Assembly (NCBI GenBank): GCA_964505415.1
Contig: CAZDHW010000015.1
Span: 1-47,259 of the forward strand
Reading direction: 5' to 3'
From: DTDR01 sp964505415
Lineage (GTDB): Bacteria > Hydrothermota > Tepidihabitantia > Tepidihabitantales > DTDR01
DNA: 47,259 bases
The notes under the pieces are model-generated. The model had not been told where the DNA came from. It was given only the letters and a program-made list of their open reading frames with translations, and searched no databases. Positions within the stretch are counted from its first letter, which is position 1, and each line of letters starts with the position of its first letter. The translations under genes were made by a program, and so were the position numbers. Shown one piece after another: positions 7,625 to 15,773 of the stretch.

Positions 7625-7788
7625 GGGGACTATTCCCTAAACTCTTCGGGGAACGGATATCTCTGAAGCTCGAAAATCAAAGCTCTTACGAATATATTTT
7701 TTAAATTTTTCTTTAAAATCTTTAAGCTTTTCTTTTTTATTTCCGTTCATATATATTATAACGAAAATAATGGCCTTTATCTTACCCC
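7625..7788 (-). repeat. Dispersed intergenic element, copy A
   Basis: Read on the minus strand, this stretch shares ordered blocks with copy B at 27314-27480. GGGGTAAGATAAA (7776-7788) is followed, exactly 21 nt later in both, by TTTTCGTTA (7759-7767). Then come a TATAAT-like box, an ATG and AATAAAAAAGAA (7730-7741). Near the far end both can encode ELxxxPxPExF. Copy A has a 37-codon ORF (7637-7750, product starts MNGNKKEKLKDF) with ATG 4 nt after TATAAT; the shared ELxxxPxPExF lies one frame off the main frame. It may be a relic of a small gene, a short leaderless gene or an RNA gene. Confidence 0.5.
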
Positions 7789-7792
7789 GAAT

Positions 7793-10183
7793 TTATTCTT
7801 TCTCCTCTTTGGCGGTAAATTTCTTATAATTCTCGGCAAGTTCTTTTAATCTTTCTTTTACAATTTTATGAACTTCTTCCGCTTTCATTTCCGTTAGAAT
7901 CTCAAGCCCTTCATCAACATTTTTTATTGCGTAAATATGAAAAAGTCCTTTTTTTACGGCTTCACAGACCTCTTCCTTTAACATCAAATCCTCCACATTA
8001 CTTTCCGGAATTATCACTCCTTGGGTACCAGTGAAACCTTTCTTTTTACAAACTTCAAAAAAGCCTTCAATTTTTTCATTAACGCCACCAATTGCCTGGA
8101 TTTCTCCTTTCTGATTTACTGAACCAGTAACTGCTACATCCTGTCTCAAGGGAATATTACCAATTGCTGAGATTAAAGCAAAAAGCTCGGCCGAAGAAGC
8201 CGAATCCCCTTCCACACCACCATAACTCTGTTCAAAGCAGATAGAAGCATTCATCACAATTGGAAATTCTTGGGCATATTTGGACATCAAATAACCAGAA
8301 AGAATTAAAACCCCCTTATCATGGATTTTACCCGATAATTGGGCTTCCCTTTCAATATTGATAATTCCTTTAGTTCCCACAGCCACTTTCGCAGTAATCC
8401 TTGTTGGCCTACCAAACATATATTCACCAGTATCATAGATAGAAAGACCATTTATCTGACCGATAACTTTTCCTTCAGTATCAATTAATAATAACCCCTC
8501 ATCAATCATCTCTTGAATTTTCTCTTCGATTAATTTAGCCCGATAATCCCGCATCTCAATCGCCTTATTTATATGTTTGTCTAAAACCAACTCGGAATTA
8601 TCTTTCTCTGCCCAATAACTGGCTTCTTTTAAGATGTCAGTAATTATCCCAAACCGGGTAGATAGTTTATTTTTTCTACCACCTAATCTTATCCCGTATT
8701 CAACCAGTTTCGCAATTGCTGAAGCCGAAAAATGTTTTAGATTTTCTTTCTCCACAATTGTCCTCACGACATTGGCATATTCTCTAATTGTCTCTTCTTT
8801 CAAATTCATTGTCCAGTCAAAATCAGCCCGCACTTTGAAAATCTTTTTAAAATCTTCATCGTAGGTTGCTAAAAGGGTATACAAAAAGGTATCACCGATC
8901 ATTATCACTTTCACATTGATATCAATTGGTTCGGGCTTTAAGGCGGTAACACCAAAAAGGGAATAGGGGTCATAAGCAGTAATATCAACTTTTCTGGTCC
9001 TTAAACATCTTTTTAAGGCATACCAAGTTCCTTCCAAAAGAACATCTAAAGCATTTAATACCAAAAAACCGCCATCGGCTTTTACTAAGGAACCAGCTTT
9101 AATTTTGGTAAAATCAGTCCGCCATTGGCCGCGAGCATCCCAGACTTTTTCAATTGTGCCGAAAAGATTTTTAAAAGTCGGGGTGTTTTCAAAAATTATT
9201 GGTGCTCCAACTTCTTCAGCATTATCAACCAAAAGATTTACCCGAAATTCTAAATAGGGATCAACCGAAATAATATCCCTTATAAAAGGAAAAGGCGCTT
9301 CTTCCTCTTTTTTTTCTTTTTTAAAGATGGTGATATCATCCAAAATTGCTTGTTCAACTTCTTTTAAATATTCATTAACTTTTTCATTCTTTAATTTCTC
9401 TCTTATTTCGTTTAACCTTTCTTCCAAAATGGGCTTTACTGTTTCTTTGTCTAAATTGGCTAATTTTTCCCTTGTCTCTTTTTCTAAGTTTCTTATCTCT
9501 TTGAAAAGATTATTAAGCTCATCGGTTAAGGCTTGGGCTTTCTCTTTTATCGTTTCGTATTCCTGCCTTGACATTTTTCCTTCTTCAACGGCAAAAAGCA
9601 AGTCCGAAATTTTAACCGGATTGTTTTCAATCAGATAGACAATTTCTGGTTTTACCATGGGTGCTGGCTGTTGTAAGGCAAATCCTTCTTTGCTTACTTT
9701 CTTTTCAAATTCTAAAACCATCCGGTTACTTTTCTCTTTAAATTCATCAATAATCAATTGTCTTTTCTTTTGGTAGGCATCACTTTCCAAAACCAAAGGA
9801 ATATTTCTTTTTAAATATTCAATCAGCTCATCCATGCTATTTTTGAAAACCCGGCCCATTCCGGCAGGCAAGGATATCAATCTTGGCTGGTCAGGATTTT
9901 TAAAATTATTCACATAACATTTATCATTAGGGGTTTCCATTGATTTTTCTAAGGTTTCTAAAAGATATTTAACGGTTGTTGTTCGGCCAGTACCAACTGG
10001 TCCGGTTACAAAAATATTATAACCGGAAGCCTTTATTTCTAAACCCAATTTTAGTGCTTCCATGGCCCTTTCTTGGCCAACGATATCTTGGCAACAGGCC
10101 AAATCTTTAGTAGAAGAAAATTTCAAATCTTTCTCGTCAATCCGCAGTCTTAATTTTTCATAGGGAACTTTATACTTTTCCAT
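7793..10183 (-). CDS. Lon-family ATP-dependent protease with AAA_32 N-terminus
   Basis: This 796-aa protein belongs to the Lon-like proteases that pair an AAA_32 ATPase region with a C-terminal Lon (S16) domain. Walker A is GPVGTGRT (61-68), and a Walker-B-like ADGGFLVLN follows a long charged coiled-coil stretch at about 190-290. The catalytic dyad is S661 in GDSASSAEL and K704 in VNEKIEG, 43 residues apart as in E. coli Lon. It lacks the classical Lon N-domain and differs from the membrane LonB type: no transmembrane pair is seen. A role in soluble protein quality control is likely. Its promoter predicts a leaderless mRNA. Confidence 0.92.
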   Translation of the reverse strand: MEKYKVPYEKLRLRIDEKDLKFSSTKDLACCQDIVGQERAMEALKLGLEIKASGYNIFVTGPVGTGRTTTVKYLLETLEKSMETPNDKCYVNNFKNPDQPRLISLPAGMGRVFKNSMDELIEYLKRNIPLVLESDAYQKKRQLIIDEFKEKSNRMVLEFEKKVSKEGFALQQPAPMVKPEIVYLIENNPVKISDLLFAVEEGKMSRQEYETIKEKAQALTDELNNLFKEIRNLEKETREKLANLDKETVKPILEERLNEIREKLKNEKVNEYLKEVEQAILDDITIFKKEKKEEEAPFPFIRDIISVDPYLEFRVNLLVDNAEEVGAPIIFENTPTFKNLFGTIEKVWDARGQWRTDFTKIKAGSLVKADGGFLVLNALDVLLEGTWYALKRCLRTRKVDITAYDPYSLFGVTALKPEPIDINVKVIMIGDTFLYTLLATYDEDFKKIFKVRADFDWTMNLKEETIREYANVVRTIVEKENLKHFSASAIAKLVEYGIRLGGRKNKLSTRFGIITDILKEASYWAEKDNSELVLDKHINKAIEMRDYRAKLIEEKIQEMIDEGLLLIDTEGKVIGQINGLSIYDTGEYMFGRPTRITAKVAVGTKGIINIEREAQLSGKIHDKGVLILSGYLMSKYAQEFPIVMNASICFEQSYGGVEGDSASSAELFALISAIGNIPLRQDVAVTGSVNQKGEIQAIGGVNEKIEGFFEVCKKKGFTGTQGVIIPESNVEDLMLKEEVCEAVKKGLFHIYAIKNVDEGLEILTEMKAEEVHKIVKERLKELAENYKKFTAKEEKE

Positions 10184-10188
10184 AAAAA

Positions 10189-10217
10189 ATTATAAACAAT
10201 TTTATTATTTAAATCAA
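10189..10217 (-). promoter_or_regulatory. Promoter of the Lon-like protease gene (leaderless)
   Basis: On the minus strand, TTGATT (10212-10217), 17-bp spacer, TATAAT (10189-10194), and ATG 5 nt later at 10183. Confidence 0.75.
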
Positions 10218-11746
10218 TGAAAGATAATTTTATAACCGGTCGGATATTCAATAGAATAAGAAAGATTGATGATCAATTTTTCGTTAGGTTTTAAATTTTT
10301 ATAATAGGTGAAAGTACCAAGATTTTCATCGCTTAAATTTGGCTTGGGTTCAATTTTTATTAATTTTACTTTTATTTCTTCGTTTTGGGAAATTGGCAGC
10401 TGCTCAACAATCTTTAAATTTCTCTCTTTCGGAGAATAGTTTTCAATCTTTGTTTGGTAATAAAATTCTTGCTTTTCCTTTTTTTCAAAAACCCCTTCTT
10501 TTTTTATCAAATATTTTATTAATTTTCTTTCCACTTTTATCCTTTCGTCAATACCAAAATCCAATTGCAAAGTTTCCTTAGGCGCCATATTTTTCATTAA
10601 AGTCTTTCCGGTATAATTATTTTTAATATAGGTTAAAGCTTCGCCACTTAAAAAAACCAAATCAGAATTATTGAAAATTTTTGTTTGTAAATAGGCATTA
10701 TTATCCTTTCGGGGATAGATAAAATATTCAAACTCGGCTGGTAATTTTACACTTTTTATTAAGAATTTTTTCTCTTCACCACTTTTTAAACTTATCCGCT
10801 CGGGCAAAAGGTATTCTAAAGAAATCCCGGTTTCAAAGGTTTTAACTTCTTCCTTTTCGGCTAATAAGGGAGCTTCCTTTAATTCAACTTTTTCTGTGGG
10901 GATTCTTTTTTCATAAATGGGTTTTTCAAAATCTACATAGTAAGGAGTAATTTCTGGAGCGATAGTAATTGGTAAAATTTTTGCTGTATTTAAGGAAACC
11001 TCGGTATTTTCCCAGTCCTCACCGGTCTTTTGGTAAATTTTGGCATAATAATTAAAACTAACAAAATTGTCATCAGCATTTATCTCGTAATATGGAGAAA
11101 AGGTGACGGCATTAGGAATATTGTAACTCAATTCAATCTCATATTCACCAACTTTTTCGGGAATTGCTTCAAAAGTTACTTCTTTCTTATTCTCAATAAG
11201 TGCTTTAATATCTTGAAGCTCCTTTTTTAAGGCTTCTAATTGTTTTTTTGTTTCGTTTAAAGAATCCTCTAGTAAAAGATTTCTTCTTTTTAAATCAGCT
11301 AATTTGGTTGCTAAAAAAGCTAACGCCCTTTCCCAGCTTTCCGGAGAAATTTTTCCCATTAAAAGTTCCTTAGAAATAATTTCGGGGGATGCCAATTTTA
11401 TTGAAGATAAAAATTCTTCTTCACTTTTGATAACCAATTTTTCGTTTTCCCAATTCTTTATCTTATCTTCCAATCGTTTTATCTCTCTTTCCAATTCTTT
11501 TACCCTTAAAGGTGGCTCTTCCAAATAACCTTTCTTTATAATAACTTCGCCAATTTTTAAATCCTTACTTTTTATCTTCACCGAATTATCCTCTAAAAAT
11601 CCCGAAAGACCGGCAAAAGTTAAAACCTCTTTTTTTGTTAAATAGATTTTTGCCTTCCGAAAGATAACCGCGTAATCAGGATAAATAATAACCGAATTAA
11701 CCTGCGAGTTTAAAGTAAGATTAATTAAAAAGAGATAAAAAATCAT
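10214..11746 (-). CDS. DUF4139 / mucoidy-inhibitor-A-like exported protein
   Basis: This 510-aa protein has a hydrophobic N-terminus (IFYLFLINLTL) that acts as a signal peptide. An N-terminal strand-rich domain (YPDYAVIFRKAKIYL, DUF4140-like) is followed by a charged coiled coil at about 80-190. A large C-terminal beta domain carries FIYPRKDNNAYLQ and GKTLMKNMAPKE, which match the DUF4139 family. Members are often called mucoidy inhibitor MuiA-like, but their biochemical role is unknown. It has its own promoter, whose -35 box lies inside the end of the upstream gene. Probably periplasmic. Confidence 0.8.
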   Translation of the reverse strand: MIFYLFLINLTLNSQVNSVIIYPDYAVIFRKAKIYLTKKEVLTFAGLSGFLEDNSVKIKSKDLKIGEVIIKKGYLEEPPLRVKELEREIKRLEDKIKNWENEKLVIKSEEEFLSSIKLASPEIISKELLMGKISPESWERALAFLATKLADLKRRNLLLEDSLNETKKQLEALKKELQDIKALIENKKEVTFEAIPEKVGEYEIELSYNIPNAVTFSPYYEINADDNFVSFNYYAKIYQKTGEDWENTEVSLNTAKILPITIAPEITPYYVDFEKPIYEKRIPTEKVELKEAPLLAEKEEVKTFETGISLEYLLPERISLKSGEEKKFLIKSVKLPAEFEYFIYPRKDNNAYLQTKIFNNSDLVFLSGEALTYIKNNYTGKTLMKNMAPKETLQLDFGIDERIKVERKLIKYLIKKEGVFEKKEKQEFYYQTKIENYSPKERNLKIVEQLPISQNEEIKVKLIKIEPKPNLSDENLGTFTYYKNLKPNEKLIINLSYSIEYPTGYKIIFH

Positions 11747-11751
11747 AATTA

Positions 11752-11780
11752 ATTATAAGCCCAAAACTTTTAAATGTCAA
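11752..11780 (-). promoter_or_regulatory. Promoter of the DUF4139 gene (leaderless)
   Basis: On the minus strand, TTGACA (11775-11780), 17-bp spacer, TATAAT (11752-11757), and ATG 5 nt later at 11746. The -35 box overlaps the last codons of the upstream phosphoesterase-like gene, which ends at 11770. Confidence 0.8.
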
Positions 11781-13302
11781 AATGTATCTGATACCAATCT
11801 TTAGTATCAAATTCAAAAGGAACTTTTAAATAATAAGTTTCTTCCTTTTGGTAGAATTTAATATTAAAATAAGTAGTATTTATAAAAAGTATTTCCTTTA
11901 ATGGAATTTTTATCTCTTCTTGCCATTTTTTTTCTTTTTTCTGAACTCTTTTTATTCCTTCGGCTGACTGACGAATTTGATAGAAAATCAATCTTTTATC
12001 TTTAGTAGCCACAATCTCTATAAGGGAATCAGGGGTTTTCGCAAAATATAAAGCTAAGGAGTCAAAGGAATTTCTATTTTCCAGGTTAAGATAAAAATTT
12101 TCCTGGTCATAACTAATAAAAATTTTTGCCTCTAAATCAGCTTTGTTACCATCTTCTTTGGCAAAATTTTCTAAAGGATAATATTCTCCTTTTTTTAATT
12201 TTATCTCTTTTTTTATTGGTAAGATAAATACCAAACTATCTTTTTCTCCATTACAGTCAAAATGTAAATGAAGTTTTGGCAACGGATAAATTTCGTAAGG
12301 ACTTTTTATTTTTACTAAAAATTGATATCTACCGGTACCTTTACTTTCTAAAAGAAAATTACCTTTATCACTATCAAAAGAATAATTTGGGCTATATTTC
12401 CAAAAGAATTTTCCTTTTATCTTTGATAAAAAGGGATTAGATAAATAAAGGAAAATGGTATCGGTTTCTTTTTCTTCAGTTAAAAGTAAAGAAGAAAGTT
12501 TTATTCCTTCTTTTTTAAATCTTTTTAATGAAATAAGTTTTTCTAAAAGAATTTTTTCTTTAGAAAAAATTGCTCCGGGTTTAATGAGGCAAACATTTAC
12601 TTCCTCTTTATTAATTTTTATAAAAAGATAGGAAGAAAATTCATTATTTTTGTTAATAGCCGAACCTACTTGAAAATAATGGATACTATCATAAAAAAGA
12701 TAAGCAGAAAATTGTTCGTGTCCAGAAAAAACATAATTTATTTTATATCTTTTAAAAATTTGGTGAAGATAAAAATCTTTTAATTTTTTCTTTTCGTATT
12801 CGTAGCGCCATAAGGGACGATGGAAAAAAATAAATTTCCATTTATATTTTTTATGAGCGGCCAAATCTTTTTCCAACCAATCAATCATCGCTGGGGGCAA
12901 TTCTTCTAATGAACGCTCACGAGAAATATTTAAAATAACAAAATGAGCGTTATCATAGGAAAAAGAATAGTAAGGCTTACCAATTAAAGATAAGTAAATT
13001 TTTTCTGAAGTCTCCGAAGAAATTTCATTCTCACCAGGTACAAAATAAATTTTAGTATTAACTTTTTTTAATATTCTTAAAGTTTTCTCCCATTCTTTTA
13101 TAATCTTCAAACTATCGCCTTTAATACTTTCGATTAAATCACCAAGTTGAATTATAAAATCAGGTCTTAAAATGCTAATTTCTTCAATTATCTGTTTGAA
13201 ATTTTCGCTCGCCTTTTCTTCGCTAACTCTTCCGAGAACAACAAAAGTTAATGAAAAAAGATATATTGGTAGAATAAATATAAAAAAGATTATTTTTTTC
13301 AT
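11770..13302 (-). CDS. Exported calcineurin-fold phosphoesterase-like protein with altered metal site
   Basis: This 510-aa protein has a signal peptide (KKIIFFIFILPIYLFSLTF). The first 200 residues follow the metallophosphoesterase plan but with key changes. The opening DxH position reads GRVS (24-27), and GD is kept in QLGDLIES (54-55). GNHD/E reads GENE (90-93), H161 is kept in FFHRPLW, and GHxH reads GHEQ (194-197). A two-metal site is therefore unlikely to be intact. The rest is beta-rich; around 395-510 it resembles CBM9/DOMON-type sandwiches (KIFISYDQENFYLNLE). The ATG lies 7 nt after a strong hairpin and has no ribosome site. Role unknown. Confidence 0.75.
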   Translation of the reverse strand: MKKIIFFIFILPIYLFSLTFVVLGRVSEEKASENFKQIIEEISILRPDFIIQLGDLIESIKGDSLKIIKEWEKTLRILKKVNTKIYFVPGENEISSETSEKIYLSLIGKPYYSFSYDNAHFVILNISRERSLEELPPAMIDWLEKDLAAHKKYKWKFIFFHRPLWRYEYEKKKLKDFYLHQIFKRYKINYVFSGHEQFSAYLFYDSIHYFQVGSAINKNNEFSSYLFIKINKEEVNVCLIKPGAIFSKEKILLEKLISLKRFKKEGIKLSSLLLTEEKETDTIFLYLSNPFLSKIKGKFFWKYSPNYSFDSDKGNFLLESKGTGRYQFLVKIKSPYEIYPLPKLHLHFDCNGEKDSLVFILPIKKEIKLKKGEYYPLENFAKEDGNKADLEAKIFISYDQENFYLNLENRNSFDSLALYFAKTPDSLIEIVATKDKRLIFYQIRQSAEGIKRVQKKEKKWQEEIKIPLKEILFINTTYFNIKFYQKEETYYLKVPFEFDTKDWYQIHFDI

Positions 13303-13308
13303 AAAATT

Positions 13309-13343
13309 AAAAGGCGGGTGAAGTAAGTCTCCACCCGCCTTTT
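13309..13343 (-). terminator. Strong hairpin terminator after the PQQ-propeller gene
   Basis: AAAAGGCGGGTG (13309-13320) pairs perfectly with CACCCGCCTTTT (13332-13343) around an 11-nt loop. On the minus strand it is followed by TTTTAATTTTAT. It lies 25 nt past the stop of the gene at 13368-15143 and only 6 nt before the ATG of the next gene at 13302. Confidence 0.85.
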
Positions 13344-13367
13344 CCTTATATTTTTATTTACAAGGTT

Positions 13368-15143
13368 TTATCTTTTACCGCCAGCTCTGCCAGTATGTTT
13401 TGGATCGTGCTGGAACATTGGCCAAGGAGTGTTCGCTAAAGGCAAACGATTATAACCGATAACGGCAAAAAGATAATTCTCATAGCCTACATAAACAACT
13501 CCGTTATCCCCTACTACCGGTGAACTGATAAAATCCGCTTGTAATTTTAAAGAAGGTGGTGTAAGAATGGTGCTAAAGTATTCCCTACCATTTTCAGTTA
13601 ACGGATCAATAGCATAAAGAGTCCCAGCATCATTATTAATATAAAGAATCTTCGTTTCACTGCCGGCTAAACAAGGTGTTGATTTTAAAGTAGGATCCTT
13701 ATCATAATTATAAATTCTTGTTAAATTAGGCTCAAAAACCTCAATTTTTCCATCCTCTTGAGCAACTATTACCTTTCCATCCCAACCGATCACTGGGCCA
13801 CCAAATACTTCAGCAGTGGTATCCATAAAAGTAGCACTGTAAACAATCTCTCCGTTAAAAGATAAAGCATAAATCTTTCCCGTAACTGCTACATAGACCA
13901 AATTATTGCCAATAGCACCCTGTCCATTAATTGGTGCACCAAGATATATGCTCCAAAGGCTATCACCGTTTGGAGAAAGTTTGTAGAAATAACCGCTGTC
14001 ACTTTCGCCAAAATAGATATTTCCTTCATTATCCATTACGCAGGAGCCTTCAATGCTTCCCATTGCCTTGAATTTCCACAACACTTTACCGTTAGCCGTT
14101 GACAAACAGTAAAGTGTCTCATTATCCGAACCAACAAACAATTTACTACCATCGGCAGAAAGAACAGGGGTTCCAATAATTGTACCTAAACCCGCTTGGG
14201 CACTCTCGGGATAAACCCATTTTCTTGTTAAATTGGGATTAAAGGCATAAATCCTGCCATCTTCGCTACTAATATAAATTACTCCGTCAGGACCAATAAC
14301 CGGAGAAGAAGCAAATCCTTCGCCACTAATAAAACTACTTCCTTTGTATTTTTGGGTTCCGTTATTCGCCTTAATGGCATAAATATTTCCGCTCAAATCT
14401 CCAAAAATAATTAAGGTATCGCCGCCATAAACAGTTATTGCGGGCGAACTTAAAATATCATCTTCCGCTTGGAAAACAAAAAGAATCTCTCCAGGACCTA
14501 ACTCTTTTTTCACTTGAAATTCAATTGGTTCGGAAGTATCTGACCAGACAAATTTATTATCTTGGGCAATAACTCTGATTTTATATATTCCAGTATCAGC
14601 ATAACTTATTGATTCCGTAACCGCAGTTCCACTGGCAACCCAATCGGTAATCACTTCTCGACCATCTCCCCAAAGGAATTTATATCTAATACTATCATCA
14701 TCGGGATCAGTAGCAGTAGCAGTAAATTTATAATAAACATTTATCAAACCAGTTGTGGGACCGGTGAGGGTTGGTTTGTTAGGTTTTTTATTAGCAATCA
14801 CTTCAATCGTTAAGGGAGTTGACCAATCGGAAAAAGCTCCTTTCGCATCTTCAGCCTGAACCTTTAGATTGTAACTTTTTTCTTCGGAGAAGACGATCGT
14901 TACTTTTGCTGTTTCTCCGGATTTGTAAAAATCAGTAGTCTTCTTTTCGCCATCCCAAGAAAAATGGTAACGGATATCATCTTCGTTAGGGTCCTTAGCA
15001 ATTGCTTTATATTCTGCCTCAGCGCCAACGCCAACCTTTGTTGGTCCAAAGAGTTGGGGAATTTCTGGGGGTTTATTTTTCTTACAACCAACGGAAAAAA
15101 TTAAAACTAAAAAAATAAAAAGGATAGTCATTTTTTTACTCAT
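13368..15143 (-). CDS. Lipoprotein with two PKD/Ig-like domains and a PQQ-type beta-propeller
   Basis: This 591-aa protein has a signal peptide with lipobox IFSVGC (acylated C20). Two Ig/PKD-like domains follow at about 25-215, with the repeated pattern DPNEDDIRYHFSW and DPDDDSIRYKFLWGDG. A propeller of PQQ-type blades fills 220-591, for example SPAITVYGGDTLIIFGD, SPVIGPDGVIYISSEDG, TPVLSADGSKLFVGSDN and SPVVGDNGVVYVGYEN. It is probably a surface-anchored binding or adhesion protein; no enzymatic residues are evident. It has a good GGAGG site, part of which sits in a hairpin, and a strong terminator after its stop. Confidence 0.85.
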   Translation of the reverse strand: MSKKMTILFIFLVLIFSVGCKKNKPPEIPQLFGPTKVGVGAEAEYKAIAKDPNEDDIRYHFSWDGEKKTTDFYKSGETAKVTIVFSEEKSYNLKVQAEDAKGAFSDWSTPLTIEVIANKKPNKPTLTGPTTGLINVYYKFTATATDPDDDSIRYKFLWGDGREVITDWVASGTAVTESISYADTGIYKIRVIAQDNKFVWSDTSEPIEFQVKKELGPGEILFVFQAEDDILSSPAITVYGGDTLIIFGDLSGNIYAIKANNGTQKYKGSSFISGEGFASSPVIGPDGVIYISSEDGRIYAFNPNLTRKWVYPESAQAGLGTIIGTPVLSADGSKLFVGSDNETLYCLSTANGKVLWKFKAMGSIEGSCVMDNEGNIYFGESDSGYFYKLSPNGDSLWSIYLGAPINGQGAIGNNLVYVAVTGKIYALSFNGEIVYSATFMDTTAEVFGGPVIGWDGKVIVAQEDGKIEVFEPNLTRIYNYDKDPTLKSTPCLAGSETKILYINNDAGTLYAIDPLTENGREYFSTILTPPSLKLQADFISSPVVGDNGVVYVGYENYLFAVIGYNRLPLANTPWPMFQHDPKHTGRAGGKR

Positions 15144-15165
15144 AATAACCTCCGATTAGGTTATT
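15144..15165 (-). promoter_or_regulatory. Hairpin covering the ribosome site of the propeller lipoprotein gene
   Basis: A perfect 8-bp inverted repeat, AATAACCT (15144-15151) and AGGTTATT (15158-15165), with a 6-nt loop directly abuts the ATG at 15143. In the transcript the AGG of the GGAGG ribosome site is in the stem and its first GG is in the loop. This could limit initiation until melted by heat or by a factor. Confidence 0.5.
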
Positions 15166-15175
15166 CATTAATTTA

Positions 15176-15203
15176 ATAATAATCATTTTTTATATAATGT
15201 CAA
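15176..15203 (-). promoter_or_regulatory. Promoter of the propeller lipoprotein gene
   Basis: On the minus strand, TTGACA (15198-15203), 16-bp spacer, TATTAT (15176-15181). The predicted leader is about 25 nt and is filled by the hairpin and ribosome site. The -35 box abuts the stop codon of the upstream gene. Confidence 0.6.
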
Positions 15204-15770
15204 TTACCTTATTTCCTTATATTTTATTTTGGCAAAAACAACTTTACCAATCTGGGTTTCCATTGTCCCAATCACTTCGCATTCCAACTCTTTACCCACA
15301 TATTTGGCACCACCATCAACAACTACTTTTATCCCACCATCTAAATAACCGATGCCTTCATCGGCATCTTTCCCTTTTTTCATTATTTTTACATTAATAA
15401 GTGAACCGGGAAGAAAAATTGGTTTAGTAGCCGAGTAGATATCATCAATTGTTACCACCCTAACTCTCCCTTCTTCATCTTTTAAAACTGGATTAGCCGT
15501 TAAAATTAAACTGTTATCCTTTTTTGCTAATTGGTGAAGCTTTTCTTTATTAAATTTTCCTTTAATAATTTTTAACCTTTTAGGGAAAAGGGCCTTTAAT
15601 TTTTCTAAATTTTCCAAAATGAGACTTTTATCACCGATTTCCGAAACATCTTCACAAACCAAAATATTGCCATCAAGCAAGTTTAACTTTAAAAAATTTA
15701 AAATCCTTGGGTCTTCTAAACTTTTATAATCAATGATAATATTTCTTTCTTTTTTAAAAAACATATTCAC
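15204..15770 (-). CDS. Soluble PIN-TRAM domain protein (YacL-like, N-terminal helices absent)
   Basis: The 188-aa protein ends in a TRAM domain (about 125-188) with VVTIDDIYSATKPIFLPGS and DEGIGYLDGGIKVVVDGG, close to the C-terminus of Bacillus YacL-type proteins. The first 120 residues look like a reduced PIN domain: IIDYKSLEDPRIL keeps one early Asp, but the late TNDxNL position reads TANPVL, so its acidic residue is lost. YacL's four N-terminal membrane helices are missing. Its place right after radA is conserved in other bacteria. An AGGAGG site precedes the ATG. It probably binds RNA; nuclease activity is doubtful. Confidence 0.75.
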   Translation of the reverse strand: MNMFFKKERNIIIDYKSLEDPRILNFLKLNLLDGNILVCEDVSEIGDKSLILENLEKLKALFPKRLKIIKGKFNKEKLHQLAKKDNSLILTANPVLKDEEGRVRVVTIDDIYSATKPIFLPGSLINVKIMKKGKDADEGIGYLDGGIKVVVDGGAKYVGKELECEVIGTMETQIGKVVFAKIKYKEIR

Positions 15771-15773
15771 CTC

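Noticed and set aside
7622..7640. TTAGGG/CCCTAA hairpin as a terminator
   Set aside because: Only 6 bp, no following T-run on either strand, and it lies inside repeat copy A.
8634..9638. Plus-strand frames opposite the Lon-like protease (and similar frames opposite other genes)
   Set aside because: They mirror well-supported coding sequence and have low-complexity Ser/Phe/Leu-rich products without starts or motifs.
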